Part shown: positions 43,081 to 55,656 of the stretch, piece by piece | Numbering within the stretch: position 1 is the stretch's first letter | Layout: every line of letters starts with the position of its first letter | Origin: Ricordea florida | Taxonomy: Eukaryota; Cnidaria; Anthozoa; Corallimorpharia; Ricordeidae | DNA: 64,000 nucleotides | Direction of reading: 5' to 3' | Assembly (NCBI GenBank): GCA_949710005.1 | Contig: OX453285.1 | Span: 26,385,002-26,449,001, forward strand | Position numbers and translations under genes: made by a program | The notes under the pieces: model-generated | Seen by the model: only the letters and a program-made list of their open reading frames with translations | Told to the model about the DNA's origin: nothing | The model's database searches: none

Positions 43081-44415
43081 TTAACGCTTATTGTACTGCA
43101 ACATAACAGAAGCCTGTAGGTAGTCCACGAGAGCAGTGACTTGCAAATCATTAAAAGATGCGTTGAGAAGAGAGAATACTCTCTCAGCTGCCGCCGATGA
43201 GGGCTGCACCAACAAAACCTTCATAACTGCAGAAGACCAGTTAGGCAGATTGTCCGATTGTTGCCTCCACCACTTCACTTTATCTTCTTCACAAGCCATT
43301 CTGACGTCCTGGGCGGCAGCAATATAGGCGGGCAGTTCCTTAACGAGGGAATCGATTACGTCGTTACTGTCCAGGAACGGAAACTGACGCAAAGCCTGTA
43401 CGTTTGCTGGTGTTGGTCGGAGCCACTGAACAGTTACAGGGTACATTATTCTTGCAGCCTTGAAGGCACTCAACGTGTTGTGTAAATCCACGTTGAATTT
43501 TCGCAAAAACCACTGAATTGCAGGCTCGACACTTCTTTGGGCCTCCCGCTCCAATGCTGCTACATTTTGTGTGGGATCCTCGTTGACTATAGATACAGCT
43601 ACGGCATGAACATTTGGCAAATGCACGTTTTGGCATGCATTGCTAACTCCTTGCAACCTCTCAAAACACGAGAAAACTAGTGGGCCATCTCCCTCTAAAG
43701 CATAAGTGGCCTTGACAAAAGACTCTCCTACATCAACGATGGCTGCCAGCTCAAGCTTGAGACTGAAAACCTTGCTTGGATCTTCCAGGATATCAACCAG
43801 TTGACGTGAGATTTGGGGGGCGACATTTTCTCTAACAGCGTCTTCTAAAAATCTCTGTACATCACCAAATTGCTCCATAAGCCGCTTGAAAACCTCCCAT
43901 CTCGACCACCAACGAGTTTCGGAAAAACTTTTCGGCTTACGTCCAGTCAAAGCCTTCTACATAAGTGCTGCTCTGTGGCTTTTGGAAAATAGGCGGATCC
44001 ATAGATTACCAAACTCTTTCAGACTGGAAATTACAAAATGATTGCCGACATTATCCAGAGTGTGAGAAAAACAAACAACATTGAATGCTTTTGGGAACAT
44101 AAACTGGATGCGATCTAATGCAGCTTGGTTAACGCTGGCTCCATCTCTCATGGCAGCAATCAGAGAGTGTCCTCTGACACCGTACTCCATACAGAAACAC
44201 TCGTTGAGTACCTGACCAAGATGGTCCCCAGTTACCGACTTGGCACAAATGTCAATTCTAAGTAGTCTTTGTATGATATTCCAATCATCATCGATAAAAC
44301 GCACTACTATCACGATGGCCTCGCCCTGTCTCGTGCTCCCATCAAGTGAAAATCCCATTTCTGGGTGGTTCAATTTAAATTTCAGTTTTAATTCTCTGAA
44401 CTTCTTGCTTGAATA
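43081..44415 (-). pseudogene. hAT transposase, central and C-terminal part, one nonsense codon
   Basis: The frame reads from about 44415 down to 43081 with a single in-frame TAG at 43957-43959. The upstream half carries the RNase H-like segment (GFSLDGSTRQGEAIVIVVRF, and AAMRDGASVNQAALD). The downstream half ends in the hAT dimerisation region (VLLVQPSSAAAERVFSLL). It is joined to its N-terminal part only across the nested insertion. Confidence 0.88.
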
Positions 44416-44419
44416 TTAC

Positions 44420-45595
44420 GCTTATTTATTATATGGCTTGTGCTTGCAGGCGATATAACGCGCGCTCTGATTGGCTAACTGTCAATGAATTGTAGGGCAT
44501 TATTCTCCCGTAATGCCCACGGGCCGATTACGGACTTGCAAAAACAAAACAAAAAGGAATTACAAAACCATCGATTTTTTTTGTCTGAAAATTGTAGCGG
44601 CTGAGAATGAGTGACGAAGAAGAACACTCTGAGAGTGTATTTTATTATCTGGACGAATTACAATTTCAGGACACCAGTGATTTGACAGAGCGACTTGGCA
44701 AGAGAGAAAACGAAGGAAACAGTCAAGAAGAAATTAAAACTTTCGTGAAGGAGCAATAAAGTAAAAACACAACAAAGAAAACAGTCAGCGACATGAAAAC
44801 ATTTCAACGCTATTTGTCATCAATAAACAAGGGCGATGTAGAAGTTTTGGACCTACCGGCTGATGACCTTGACCATTTACTTGCAAAGATTTCAAGGACT
44901 TGCGTAAAATTAATGGCGACGAGTACGAGCCTGGCAAGCTATCGGGTTTCCAACGAAGCATTCTGAGATTCCTTTCCGATGGGAAATCTCCATTCAATAT
45001 TCTTGTGCAAAAGGAATTTGAAATGTCACGTAAAGTTCTCGCAGCCAAACGGAAAAGTTTATTTCTGAAAGCCGGCAAGGGCAACAGGCCAAACGCCACC
45101 CGCTGGTTGACAGCTGAAGAAGACAAACTCTTCAAAAGAGGCCAGTTTGGTGCTTTCAGTCCCGAAGCCCTGCAGAGAGCCATGTGGTGGTTTTTGTCCC
45201 ACCATTTTCGCTTCATCAAAAGTGATGACGAAGACTGAACATTGTGAACAGTGCATTCCCTGTAGTATATTTTCCACGAGCTGACGAGGCCGTTGACATT
45301 TTTCTGTACCGCTACGTATTGACTGTGGTTGTTGATTCTCAAAAATATTGACGAAATTTTCCTTGTTGTAACGTGACCATAACATTCCACATGACTTTTT
45401 ACAGCTGTATTATAAATTGTGACGAAAATAAAGATTATTTTTGATCGAAAGACGCGTTACTTCACCTGATTTGTGCAGTTGGAAACGATGAATGAACAGG
45501 GAAGCGCGCGCACTACCGGATATAAAGTGATCACTTCCGCTGCGCTAGCTTTGGCTTTTTTGCTTTATGTTTGTTTTTGTGCCATATAATAAACA
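44420..45595 (+). mobile_element. Nested insertion carrying a Crypton-like fragment
   Basis: This block separates the two parts of the hAT transposase frame. Short inverted words TTATTATATGGC (near 44430) and GCCATATAATAA (near 45582) lie near its edges. An AATAAA at about 45427 follows the coding remnant. Boundaries are approximate. Confidence 0.6.
44607..45238 (+). pseudogene. Tyrosine-recombinase-like fragment (Crypton / KIAA1958-like), broken
   Basis: It starts MSDEEEHSES, meets a TAA at 44757-44759, continues with TFQRYLSS and ADDLDHLLAKI, shifts frame near 44890, then reads NGDEYEPGKLSGFQRSILRF, GKGNRPNATRWLTAEEDKLF and SPEALQRAMWWFLSHHF before stopping. This order matches the N-terminal half of DUF3504/KIAA1958-type proteins derived from Crypton recombinases. 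The catalytic C-terminal half is missing. Confidence 0.72.
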
Positions 45596-45735
45596 ACTTA
45601 ATAACCTCGACCGTTCGGTCGTTACGGGAAAATCTCAAACCTCGGCCTACTGTATTGACCTCGCTATCGCTCGGTCAATACGGCGAGGCCTCAGTTTGAG
45701 ATTTTCCCGTAGCGACCTCACTCTCGGTTATTAAG
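45596..45735. repeat. Foldback element at the nested insertion edge
   Basis: CTTAATAACC at the left and GGTTATTAAG at the right, with CGGGAAAATCTCAAAC facing GTTTGAGATTTTCCCG. The right end abuts the hAT transposase frame break. Confidence 0.75.
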
Positions 45736-45738
45736 TAG

Positions 45739-46248
45739 TTAGTAATCCATCATGTTGGAACTGTGACTCAACCGATAACCTTGCATTTCAAGGAGAGGTC
45801 GAAGCTTATCCATTTTACGCAAGGGTATCCCAGCTTTCAGAAACTCCTCTACTACTTGTAAACGGTATGCTCTCTCTGCAACTGGCAACGTGCTGTCTTT
45901 GTTTTGCTTCTCTTGTTTAAGCGCTTCTATGATGGTTTGATCTCGCATTTTTGTCTTTTTCAACCTTTCTTTACCTGCAGTATGTTTTTTTGAAGACATG
46001 TGGTTTTTCAGGATGCTTTTCTTATAGGCTAGGATTTCCTTGCACGCATCACAGAACAGTTTCCCGTTTCGAAGGCACAAATGTTCATTTGGGAATTCCT
46101 TTAACCGATCGTGAAGATTCTTGTTCTTAGGATAAGAGTTTCCCCTTTCTTTGTATTTTCCTTGGTTCTGTTTAAGAGTACGTTCTCTAGATATCGCAGC
46201 TCTAGGTACAGCATCGCTAGTAATAGCAACGCTGGAAGTAGTCGCCAT
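45739..46248 (-). pseudogene. hAT transposase N-terminal part with zinc finger
   Basis: The frame is open to 46359. The likely start is the ATG at 46246-46248 (MATTSSVAITS). It contains a zinc finger of form C-x2-C-x13-H-x5-H (FCDACKEILAYKK to SSKKH), like the BED/U1-type fingers that begin many hAT transposases and CGGBP1-like proteins. It stops at 45739-45741 where foreign sequence enters. Confidence 0.8.
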
Positions 46249-46546
46249 CTTTGATTCTGGCAGCCGAGCCCCCGAGCCTGCAGTTTGAAAACGGGCGTGG
46301 ACTGAGGAGAGACCACAGGATGACCGCAGATTTAACAGTCCATGAAACACGCCAAACATATTTATTTAAAAAATCCAGAAATGAAGTGCAAAGCGAAGCG
46401 TGTGCTAAAAAATCATTCTTTTTGGTTTGAAAAAAGACAAATTATGCTTGCAGTGTTAAAATGTGCTAAAACCTTAAAATTATGCTCGTTTTGCCACATT
46501 ATGCTGCTAGCACAATCTACAAAAGCCTAGCCACAACTACTGCGAC

Positions 46547-46552
46547 AATAAA
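46547..46552 (+). promoter_or_regulatory. Candidate poly(A) signal AATAAA of the VWA/EGF gene
   Basis: AATAAA lies ten bases after the right hAT TSD. With the transposon removed it would be about 400 nt after the stop codon, a normal 3' UTR length. No AATAAA occurs in 42345-42727. Confidence 0.5.
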
Positions 46553-48199
46553 ATAATTGAGCTAATTATTAGTTCAGGTATAATTATTAGTTCAGGTATT
46601 AAATAGATTAAGGCAAGCCTAAAAGCGGAGCTCCTCACACAGACCCTCACACATTGAAAATGCTGTCACTAATGAAATACGCCTGGTGTACGCAACTACT
46701 TAAAGAAGATTCGATAGCTGAAATAAATCGTCAAAAAAAAAACATCTAGCTCGCGACTCAACGGAAGAGCCATTGCGCGAAAAACAAAGCCTCGTTTCGG
46801 TTTAAGACCCTCTAAATATCCCGGATGACTATGGCCGCCATGTTGGGGCAACGTCGTCGTCGTCGCTAGGCACACGCGCCCGCGAGCCATGCCGCTAGCC
46901 ACGATGACCATAAAAACTCAAACGCATGGTTTTCTCAATTTCTATCCTCGCACGGTAGTTATTGGGCTCCGCTCTGCGGCTCTTCGAGCCGCTGTGGAGC
47001 TCCGCTATAAACATTTAACACAGATTGTAAGTTGTCGTCTGACAAACTGAAGAGTGGCAAATTCCTGCCCTGAATTTTGCATAAAGTGAGAATTACAAAT
47101 GACGACACGACGCCACATAGAACAATAGAACAGACCAAGATGATCGGCAAGAAACATAAGTCAACAGTCGTTGCAGAGGAAGTTATAAGGACTAAGCTTG
47201 CTATTGAATTTCTATCTTATTTGTTGCCGTCTTAGAATAGGATAGAGTAGAGTAGAATGAATGATAAAGCAGGCCACAGGTGCTTCACCACAGAACATTA
47301 ATGGCCAAAAGAATTTTTCATTAAAAACTGCTATATATGTACGCTATGCATTTGGATATTAACAAGTGGAATAATAAAAAATCGTCTAAACTACGATACT
47401 CGGCTGCTTTCGTGGCTCTTCTCTTCCGTTAGAAATGCGTTTCATACAAATTGCATCGAAACGTAACGAGTATGTGCTAAAATATAACGAGGCAAACAAA
47501 CCCTGAAATTACGAAATTTGAATCCCAGCATTATTTTGATGGGTTTATTGTTATAATTGTTTTATGTAATAATTTTCTCTTGCTCGCAGGAGTATTTTTG
47601 TGTGATTACTGAAATAAACATAATTATTCGTAAAATCGTTGTATCAAATCTTCTTTTTAAGTCTTTCCTAGGAGGACATCGTAACCTGAAGGACAACTTT
47701 ACCGATATAAATCTCGGTCGTCCTATGGCGCAAATCCAGCCATTTTACAATTATTACAAAAATTATTATACAAGTTATTTTAAATATCACAAAGACCAGC
47801 CATGTTTTGAAACCAATTATCAAAAACTTGAAGTACGCGGTCGCGCGCTTTCTTACTTGCATCTTTTCAACGTCGTTTGGCAATTTACTGGGAAGATCGA
47901 ATGGTTTTTCTCACTCGTAAAAATACCGTTTGCCATATTATATGACATTGGATGTCAAACGCAATGTGGAGAGGAAAAGGCAAAGACTACCGCATGGGCA
48001 AAAGTTTAGCGGAATAAAAAATAGAAAATGTTGAGCCCGGCACAATTGTAAGGACTTTAATTAGCAAAGGAACAATTTAAACTGGTTGATAAATCATTCT
48101 TTCTTTTGGACTTACGCAAAATGAAAGTATTAACTCAATATCCAAATAATGACACGGTTTTTTCAACAGAAGATAGCATAGGAATCACATTGTCGGGGA
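46553..48199. other. Intergenic sequence, nothing recognised
   Basis: It contains a small duplication of AATTATTAGTTCAGGT near 46570-46600 and a CpG-richer stretch at 46825-46915 with GGCCGCCATGTTGGGG. An open frame at 47557-48009 has no family resemblance and no supporting context. Confidence 0.45.
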
Positions 48200-48570
48200 A
48201 ATAAACCGTAACACAGTTTTTTACAGTTCGGTAGCTTTCTTAGGGTTTTCAAGCTCCATGGTTTGATCCATAGATAAAATAGTTCGAGCCACACTGTATA
48301 GTACAACAAACAGTACCAACGTACAATATCCTTTTTAGCAGCTTTCCAAAGAACAGTCACACTGCATGGTTTGATCCACAGATGAAAATATTAGAATCAC
48401 ACTGTATAGTAACACAAACAGTACCACAGTACAGTACTGTTCAGTAGCTTTACAAAGAATGGTCACACTGCATGGTTTGATCCACAGATGAAAAAGATAG
48501 AACCACACTGTATAGTAAAACAAACAGTACCACAGTACAGTACTGTTCAGTAGCTTTACAAAGAATGGTT
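48200..48570 (+). repeat. 106-bp satellite array, locus 4
   Basis: About 3.5 units. The first is diverged and the last two are close to the consensus at 32421. Confidence 0.87.
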
Positions 48571-51500
48571 AAACCACATCCAGAGACAAAAACTGCAACT
48601 TCATTCGAAATAAAACAAATCACAGTAGTACTACAGCTCTACATTTTTCAACCGTTTTTCATAAAAAAGTGACACTGCGTCGAATTGTCAACGGATAACA
48701 AATTCAGCTCTGTATAGTGTACATGAAATTTTCAGGAAATTACCGAAGGTTCATACTTAGACTTAAAAACGTATGTAACCTGAGAACTGAAGGATATTGA
48801 ACTAAAAGCGCAAATACCATTCTGGTTTTTGATCGACTATATTTTGAACTGCTGTCGCTCATGCAATAAGTTTTACCATTAATATCTGTCGTTGATAACA
48901 ATATGTAATAATAATTTCTTGTCTTGGCATGATTTTTCTCTGATAACTACCTCCTTTCTAAAATCATGAATTTATCGAGTTAAGACATTGTCTTTCAAGA
49001 ATAATTTCCGCCTGTCTCCTTTCTGTCCAAGTACTCCGCAAATCTTCAACGTGAGGTAGAATGCTTTTAACGTGTGCCCGCACTTTGAGCCGGGTTGCTA
49101 TCAGATGAAGTGACATTTCAGCAAATTACTTAGCCCACATTTTTTATCAGCTGCAAATTCGGGAGAAGATTGCCATCGCTGTTGTTAGCGCCTTTACTGC
49201 ATAAACTATTTTTAGTCTTCCATATCTCATTGGGAGTCGATGTAATCAAGAACTGAAAGCTCACGGAATGCAAATTTCGTTTACATTGAAACCTTGGATT
49301 CAAGGATAAATAAACGAAATGACTACAAAAGGAAAGCTCATCTCAAAAACGTAACAATCTGTGCTTGTTGTCTTAGAAAAAAAAAACGTTGGTTTTTCTC
49401 TGTTTTTCTATCTGTCGTGCTACATGTTTTTGAGAGGGGGAAATTAAATTTCCTTAACTTTAATCAAAATTTGTTTCTGATGCACGTTTCAAAATATTTC
49501 TTTATGTCTCAAATTTATGGGGCAAGCATCTTCCGCCGAATAACTCCATTCATTGGCTTATCTCAAATAAAACAAACTATAACTTTAAACTGGTGCCAAC
49601 GCAAGATTCCGAGGGTAATTGCTTAGGCAAAGCGATTAAGGGATACAAAATGACTTTGAATAATGCATTGCCGCGCTATGACTTGAACCACTAGATTTTG
49701 GAAACTGGGACCGAGCGCGAGTCCAAAGAAATATGTTTGATATGGTGGGTCCAACGAACGGTAAAAAATCTTCCAGATTTGTTTCCGCGTACCCCATGAT
49801 GCCATAAGTGAAGCCCGTGTAGCAAATATCAGACCTTTTGCACTTATTTGAACTTTTCATTAATTAACAAAGTAAATTGCCCTAGCAACATCCGACCTTT
49901 AATCAACCGACTGAGCGCATTGGCTTCTTTTAAGCAAGGCGCCTCTCAGTTTCAACCAAACTAAACTTCTCAAAGTACTGTGAGCTTGACAGTCACCGAA
50001 CATTCACTTTTGAGGACAAGGGGTCGAACGATCTACGAGTAAGGCATTAAGGTGAGATCAGAGATTTTTACTCTTTCCTGTATTTTGCAAATATGTTTTT
50101 CGTATTTTGGGGAAACGTTGGAAGACGAATCCAGCCTCCTGTCTAGATTTAAAGCTATAAGACCACCTATTCACTTAAACCATACAAAACGATTTTCCGA
50201 CATCTGTTTGACCACTGCTTCGTTCAGTTTATTCTACATAAGCTGTCATTTTCAAGTGCACCTACTACCTGCATTTCCGTTCTTAAAACTTTGGCATTAG
50301 AACTGTACCTGGATTATGCTTTTTCTCATTGGAAACTGCCAACTGTGAAAATTTATAGCAATGTTTCTCTTATTCCTATACGAAGGTGGAAGTTAAAAAA
50401 TCGAACGATGCAATTTTCTGGCCATAAAGGCGCGACCCGATTTGAAGCGATTAGATTAACGTTACAAGTTTACATAGGCCGCTTCTTTCCTTTACTTTTA
50501 ATGCGATCGTACAGTTGATTGTCAGTACATATAGACTTCAATAAGCAACAAAAAAAGTATTCAGCACAACCAAGGTTTCTTCTTCCGTTTTTTTCATATA
50601 TGGGAAAGCAAATTAAAATCTGATGAGGACATTTATAGCAGGATCAATTTCAGCCTGGTAATTTGCATTTTTTAAGCTATACATTTGGTTATTCATATGG
50701 CTAGTAATTTTCAAACATCTGTCACTCCGGCGGCGTGTAAGTAAACTCAATGTGCGGTCGTTGGTTAGGTTCGATGTTATTAACAAAGAATCTTTTCCCT
50801 GATTTTAATCTAAAATCTCGAAGAGTCTTTCCAACAAGGAATATTATGAAAAAAATGAATACACCTTCTGAGACAGCAGTTTAGATTGAAAAGCGTAATT
50901 TTTTTCTTTTCCTTTGGCTGAACCGTTGGAAAATTTGACAACTTACACGTCTCTACCAACCGGTGGGCAAATTTTGAAGCAAACCTTATAGAGCGCTTTG
51001 TCAAGAAAACATGAAGCAATTTAATTCCTTTTCTCGTAATCCTTTAAAGCTGAAAATGTGCAGAGGAGTATGGCAATTTTAGTTTCTATAAAATATAAAT
51101 AAAATATAAACGAAAACTGCGTAATTTTCATAATATAACTGAAGCTGTTAAGTAGGAGAACACGCTCTCATCACCAATTACTTCCTTTCTGTTGTACCTA
51201 TATAAAGTCTTTGTGCTAAGTACAGGCAGCTGCGAATTTTAATCCCTTTTTATCGATTAACGTTCCTTCCTTGCAATACCTCTAATATTTGCGATCTTTC
51301 GTCTTCCTGGCGTCAAGCCTGTGAAATTACAAATTTCTAAGTCAGTGCTTTATAGGAATGCTTTTTATCTAGACAGTTCTGGTTACTAATTAAACGAAGA
51401 AATCAAATGTTATAAAAATTCAGAGTTGAGCTTCCTGGCATTGAGTGCGTTTCACTTCAATAATTTTACTAAATAAAGAGTTTTCTTCACTTATTTCTTC

Positions 51501-53852
51501 CCTGCACGCCTGATATTCGTGGAGAAGTCTAATTTGCCTTCCATATTATCCATGCCTTACAGCCAAACTAAGAAAACACAGAAAATTTCCCTTTCAAAAA
51601 ACCGAAATGCAAATACAAATGATGGGCCTAAAACTTTCTAAAATGTTGAGCAATGTATCATAAAAATGATTCAGGGGATAAACGCCTCGGGGAGTTGTTG
51701 AATGACTACGAGAAAAAAGAGTTTCCGTTAATTTCTTTTAAAAGTTACGTCGTGTTCACTTTGATAACTGTTTTCATCAACGTTTTCTCGGACAATTTCA
51801 GCCTAATCTTTAAAAGGGTACATCTATGATCCAAGCGGTTTCTGTATAAGTAAAGTTTAATTTAAATAGCTGTATTGATAAAAAATTTATCAAGTACAAA
51901 AAAAAACAGATGTTAGCAAGATAATCCGATACCTTCCTTAAACTAAATGATTGACGGTAGATTGAGAGAGATAGCCAATGGCACAAAAAGTAACACTTTT
52001 GTAATTCAGTCCTTAGCATCCCCACTTCACGTCATACCAGAGTAAATTCAGTCTGTCTTGTTTGCCGTTTGGTACTGAAAGTTTGAACCAGAAAGGACTA
52101 AAGAGGGTAAAATAGAAGGTTTTGATAACCGGGCAATACAGTTCATCTTGACCAAACAACTACAGTGTGCACAGTGTATAGCTGGATTGTTTCCTCAACT
52201 ACGACAATCACAGCCAAGTTCAGGACCCGACGAAGTAAGTCTGTCTAAATTATTCTGTGGTAAATGGCTTCACGAATAAAATGCATCAGACAACATTGCT
52301 TTTTTTCGCAGCCCTAGGGTGAGCGATTGAATTTTTCTTTTCCATAAAGTTCTTAAAGAACACCTCCCAAATTAAAAAACGAAATTTAACACGAAGACGT
52401 AGCAATCAACACCTTAGCATGAGCTCCTACACAGAACAATGATACACCAATGATTGTTGTGAAAACTATGCTTTGTTCAGTCAGCGATCCTCCATGTTCA
52501 CTAGCTCTATAAACTAAACGTTTGACATATATATGCAAGTTATTTACCGGGTGGGAGGTCCGTATAAGAAAAAACTGTGCCCGAGGTACGGACCGAGCTA
52601 GCCCGGTAACTAACTTATTTTATTATTTTTTTTTTTTTTTGGATGTCTTCTTTTTAAAGTGGGAAAATAGAGCCATGATCGCTACACCAAGGGAAACATC
52701 CGGCTTATGGGCCATATCGTAAAAAGCTGGACCGGTTACGCGCGCGTGATTAGCCAATCAAATTCGAGGATTTAAGATTCCGGTTCGCTCCGATGCTTGA
52801 GAAAAAAAATAAAACACAGTATTATTCTAAAGAGAAAGCCCCCTCATAAAAAATGTTGTTAACCATTTTCCGTGATGATCTGACTAGAAAGCATACATTG
52901 TTGCCTATTTTTATCTATTTACTTGACGTTTTGTATAAATGACCTGTTTCTGAACACGATTCAACGGGTGCAACCGACTCGAAAGTGGGGTGCAGAATTT
53001 CAATTTGCACTCCTTGATTCTATCTCAGAATCTCTCACTAAAGTTTTAAGATTTTCGTTTTCATCTTTTTCCGGAGCGCTATCAAAAGTGATAGAATATT
53101 CCTAGTGAGTGACTCCATTTTTATTTCTTTGATACAAAAACAACATTTACCCGACAAGTTAAAACGATCCCAGACAGCATAGAGCTCACCATGAAATGAA
53201 CTTTTTCACTTGAAATGTAGATTAATTGTTGCATTCTTTACATTCTAAATCATTATCTTTTGCTATTTTGTCGGCATTTCCATTATTTGTCTCTTGTTTA
53301 TTGATCCAACATAGTAGCCTACGACTAAATTAATTCAGATTATTTCACGTACGAAAATGAAAAACCTCATTAGTACTATAGGTATAGCTTTCTTTTGTGT
53401 TTGTCAAATTGTTGCCAAATTCATGAGCATTGTTTGCGATCAATTTCGTGGTGGCAAAAATTATTAAAGCAAATTGCTTAAATCTATTGATTTGGCTAAC
53501 CGTCTTAAAAGAATTCAACCTTTACAGTTCATTACTTGCAAAACTGTCACATGCACGGGCGACGAACGAACAACATTCTCTGTAAAAAAAAAAAACTATT
53601 CATTTTCTTGGTCTGGAGGCCCAAATTACAAAAACACCAAAAGCAGGAAGAATGCATCTGATTGGTTAGTATTCAGGCTTCAAAAAATTAATACGATGCT
53701 ATGTCTTTCTATTGTTCGTGGCATTGATGGATATCAAATTAAGTGCGCTCAAAATTGTGATCAGTCACTTTCTCAAACACATTGCCAGTACACTATACTG
53801 GGCGGTTCTACAAAGGATTCGGCAATAACGAAGTTAAAAGGGACTTATGTAA
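48571..53852. other. AT-rich intergenic sequence
   Basis: No exon chain or protein family is visible. A small palindrome at 52537-52615 (TTATTTACCGGGT facing CCCGGTAACTAA, with GTCCGTA facing TACGGAC) is the only structure I found. Confidence 0.45.
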
Positions 53853-53854
53853 GC

Positions 53855-54022
53855 AAACCGCAGTTTCTGTGGGTTTACTGGCGTAATAAACCACGCAGGA
53901 TGTTGGGAGAATACGAGAAGAGCTTTAAATCACTCGTCTGCGGCTCGCCATTTCCCGTTGAGTATTTTTCCAACATCCCACGTGGTTTATCACACCAGTA
54001 GACCCATAGAATCTGCGGTTAT
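53855..54022. repeat. Foldback element
   Basis: AACCGCAGTTTCTGTGGGTT faces a near complement ending AATCTGCGGTT, and AACCACGCAGGATGTTGG faces CCAACATCCCACGTGGTT. It lies inside an open frame that is therefore not a gene. Confidence 0.75.
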
Positions 54023-55400
54023 TGCTTTTATAAACTAACTTTAAATAAAACAGAAAATATTTCTCTTTTCTACTGGTTTACCGGCACAATAACCCATAGG
54101 TTTCCGACCACTTGGCGTGCACGTAGTATCCGAGTTAAATAATAGAAACAAACAGACTCACTTTAATTGCATCATGTGAAAACTTTGGGCACACTTCCGC
54201 AGCAATTCTTGCCTCTTATTGGTTTCTTATTGGTTTACTGCTTGTTTACAAGCAAAACGTAGCTAGATTTCCAAGAAATCTCTATATCTGATAACATGGA
54301 GTTATAAGTTTGTCTCGGAGAAAACTACACTTGTTCGCTGTGATACTACACAGTTTCAACTGAATTGTAGTTTTGATAACTTGCTGCGAGTGTCGCACCG
54401 ATTTTGAGGTTTAACACAGTTACATCGGTTTAAGTTAACATTTATTATTTTTTTGACCATAACATTTTATACTGTATGATATATTTCAAAAAAAATTCAG
54501 AAGGAAAGAACAATCCCTGTTCTGAAGACTTACCAGTCCCCCCTGCGGTTATAATATTATATGACAAAAAGCTGAGCATGCGCGTGGGTCTTTGGTGCCA
54601 CGAGGTCGGTAGAGCCGCCATTTGTTTTCGTTCGGTGGCATAATAAAAGTTGAAATTTTCAGTGTGTTCTTCAGTTGTTGATGAACGAAAACCCAGCAGT
54701 CACCCGGAAGAACAATCCCGAAGTTGGCGTTCTGAACATAAGATGCAAAAAACCTTGGCGGCTCATGAAAACTATTTCTATGTAAGGTGATGAAAAACGG
54801 CAGGGTTGTGGGATGTAGCTTTAAGTCAAAATGTAATAAGGGTAAGTTGAAGCCACACATATGCGCACTGAGGTGACAGTGGTAGAAGGAATAAAACCCT
54901 GTTGCTACCAAAAAAAAGATGAAAAAAATGAGCTTAAAAGCCAGCAGCCATGGACAGCTGTTTCGGCCTTGCTAGGCCTCATAAGCATGGCACAGCTAGC
55001 AGATGAGCTCTGGGTTCCCACATTACTTCTGTGTAAGGTGCGGGGAAACAAAGTTTTGTGACGCTTACCTGTTGCGCCCACTGAAATGACACACAAAAAG
55101 TAACCGCTGCTGACCTGAAAGGACTGTGTGTTCAAGAGAAAACGCCTCAATCTGTTTGAAGCGCAAACTCTTGGCGAAAGGAATTTCCGCGCTTTTTGTA
55201 AGAATGAAAAAATGGAAAAACTTGAGAAGTGCAAAGGTACTAAGAGAGCTTATTTGTCCAGCTAAATAAGACCCGAAAAATGAAAAACGTCTCACTAGCA
55301 AGTGCGTTTGGAGGAATTAACCTTTCCCGTAGGTGAAATCAGGATGACATTGTGACGTCATTGTGACGTCCTTTTTAATAGCAGAAGTTTTTTTTTTTCA
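54023..55400. other. Intergenic sequence, no supported gene
   Basis: 54570-54620 has a GCCGCCATTTG word and 54793-54843 reads as a short ATG frame (MKNGRVVGCSFKSKC) ending at a GTAAGT donor. This could be a first coding exon of a cysteine-starting DNA-binding protein. I found no second exon, so I do not call it. Confidence 0.35.
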
Positions 55401-55514
55401 GGCTTTAATTTCACAGCTGCTTAAGTTGTGCACATAACTGCGATGATCAATTAATGTCGTCACATATTACTCCGCAGTTCAAATATATGGTCTTTCAAAT
55501 ATTCATTTGCATCA
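55401..55514 (+). repeat. SINE body, left copy
   Basis: 114 bp beginning GGCTTTAATTTCACAGCTGC and ending TTCATTTGCATCA, about 93 percent alike by eye to 55657-55770. It is preceded by a T run. Confidence 0.85.
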
Positions 55515-55568
55515 TTCTTCTCCATCTACGGGTATATTACGAACTCACAATATGACCAGCTCCCAGTT

Positions 55569-55643
55569 GGCTTGATAGCTCAGTTGGTAGAGAACTGCAG
55601 CTCCGGTATCGCAGAGGTCATGGGTTCGAATCCCGTTCAGGCC
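55569..55643 (+). mobile_element. tRNA-derived SINE head
   Basis: 75 nt with a 7-bp acceptor stem (GGCTTGA and TCAGGCC, one G-T pair), an A box (TAGCTCAGTTGGTAGAG) and a B box (GGTTCGAATCC). The anticodon arm CTGC...GCAG has a 12-nt loop, so it is not a working tRNA. Together with the 114-bp body that follows it forms a SINE. Confidence 0.82.
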
Positions 55644-55656
55644 CGAGTTTTTTTCT

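Larger units (their letters stand above)
42720..46537 (-). mobile_element. hAT-family DNA transposon, defective, with nested insertion
   Basis: The element 42728-46529 (3.8 kb) starts TAGGCTTTTGTAGATTGTGC and ends in the exact complement. It is flanked by the 8-bp TSD GCCACAAC at 42720-42727 and 46530-46537, diagnostic for hAT. A transposase is encoded on the minus strand but is broken. Subterminal ATTATGCT words repeat near both ends, as expected for transposase-binding sites. Confidence 0.92.

Noticed and set aside
44785..45390. A 201-codon open frame on the minus strand inside the hAT
   Set aside because: It is the antisense shadow of the Crypton-like fragment, whose plus-strand reading matches a known family.
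47557..48009. A 150-codon open frame
   Set aside because: No domain or repeat similarity that I recognise, AT-rich composition, no splice context. Length is within chance for this region.
53474..54001. A 175-codon open frame
   Set aside because: Its 3' third is the right-hand part of a foldback element and the rest has no family resemblance.
54549..54911. A 120-codon open frame on the minus strand
   Set aside because: No recognisable domain. The opposite strand has equally plausible short frames.
55569..55643. A functional tRNA gene
   Set aside because: The acceptor stem and A and B boxes are present, but the anticodon arm has a 12-nt loop and no clear anticodon, and it is joined to a repeated SINE body.
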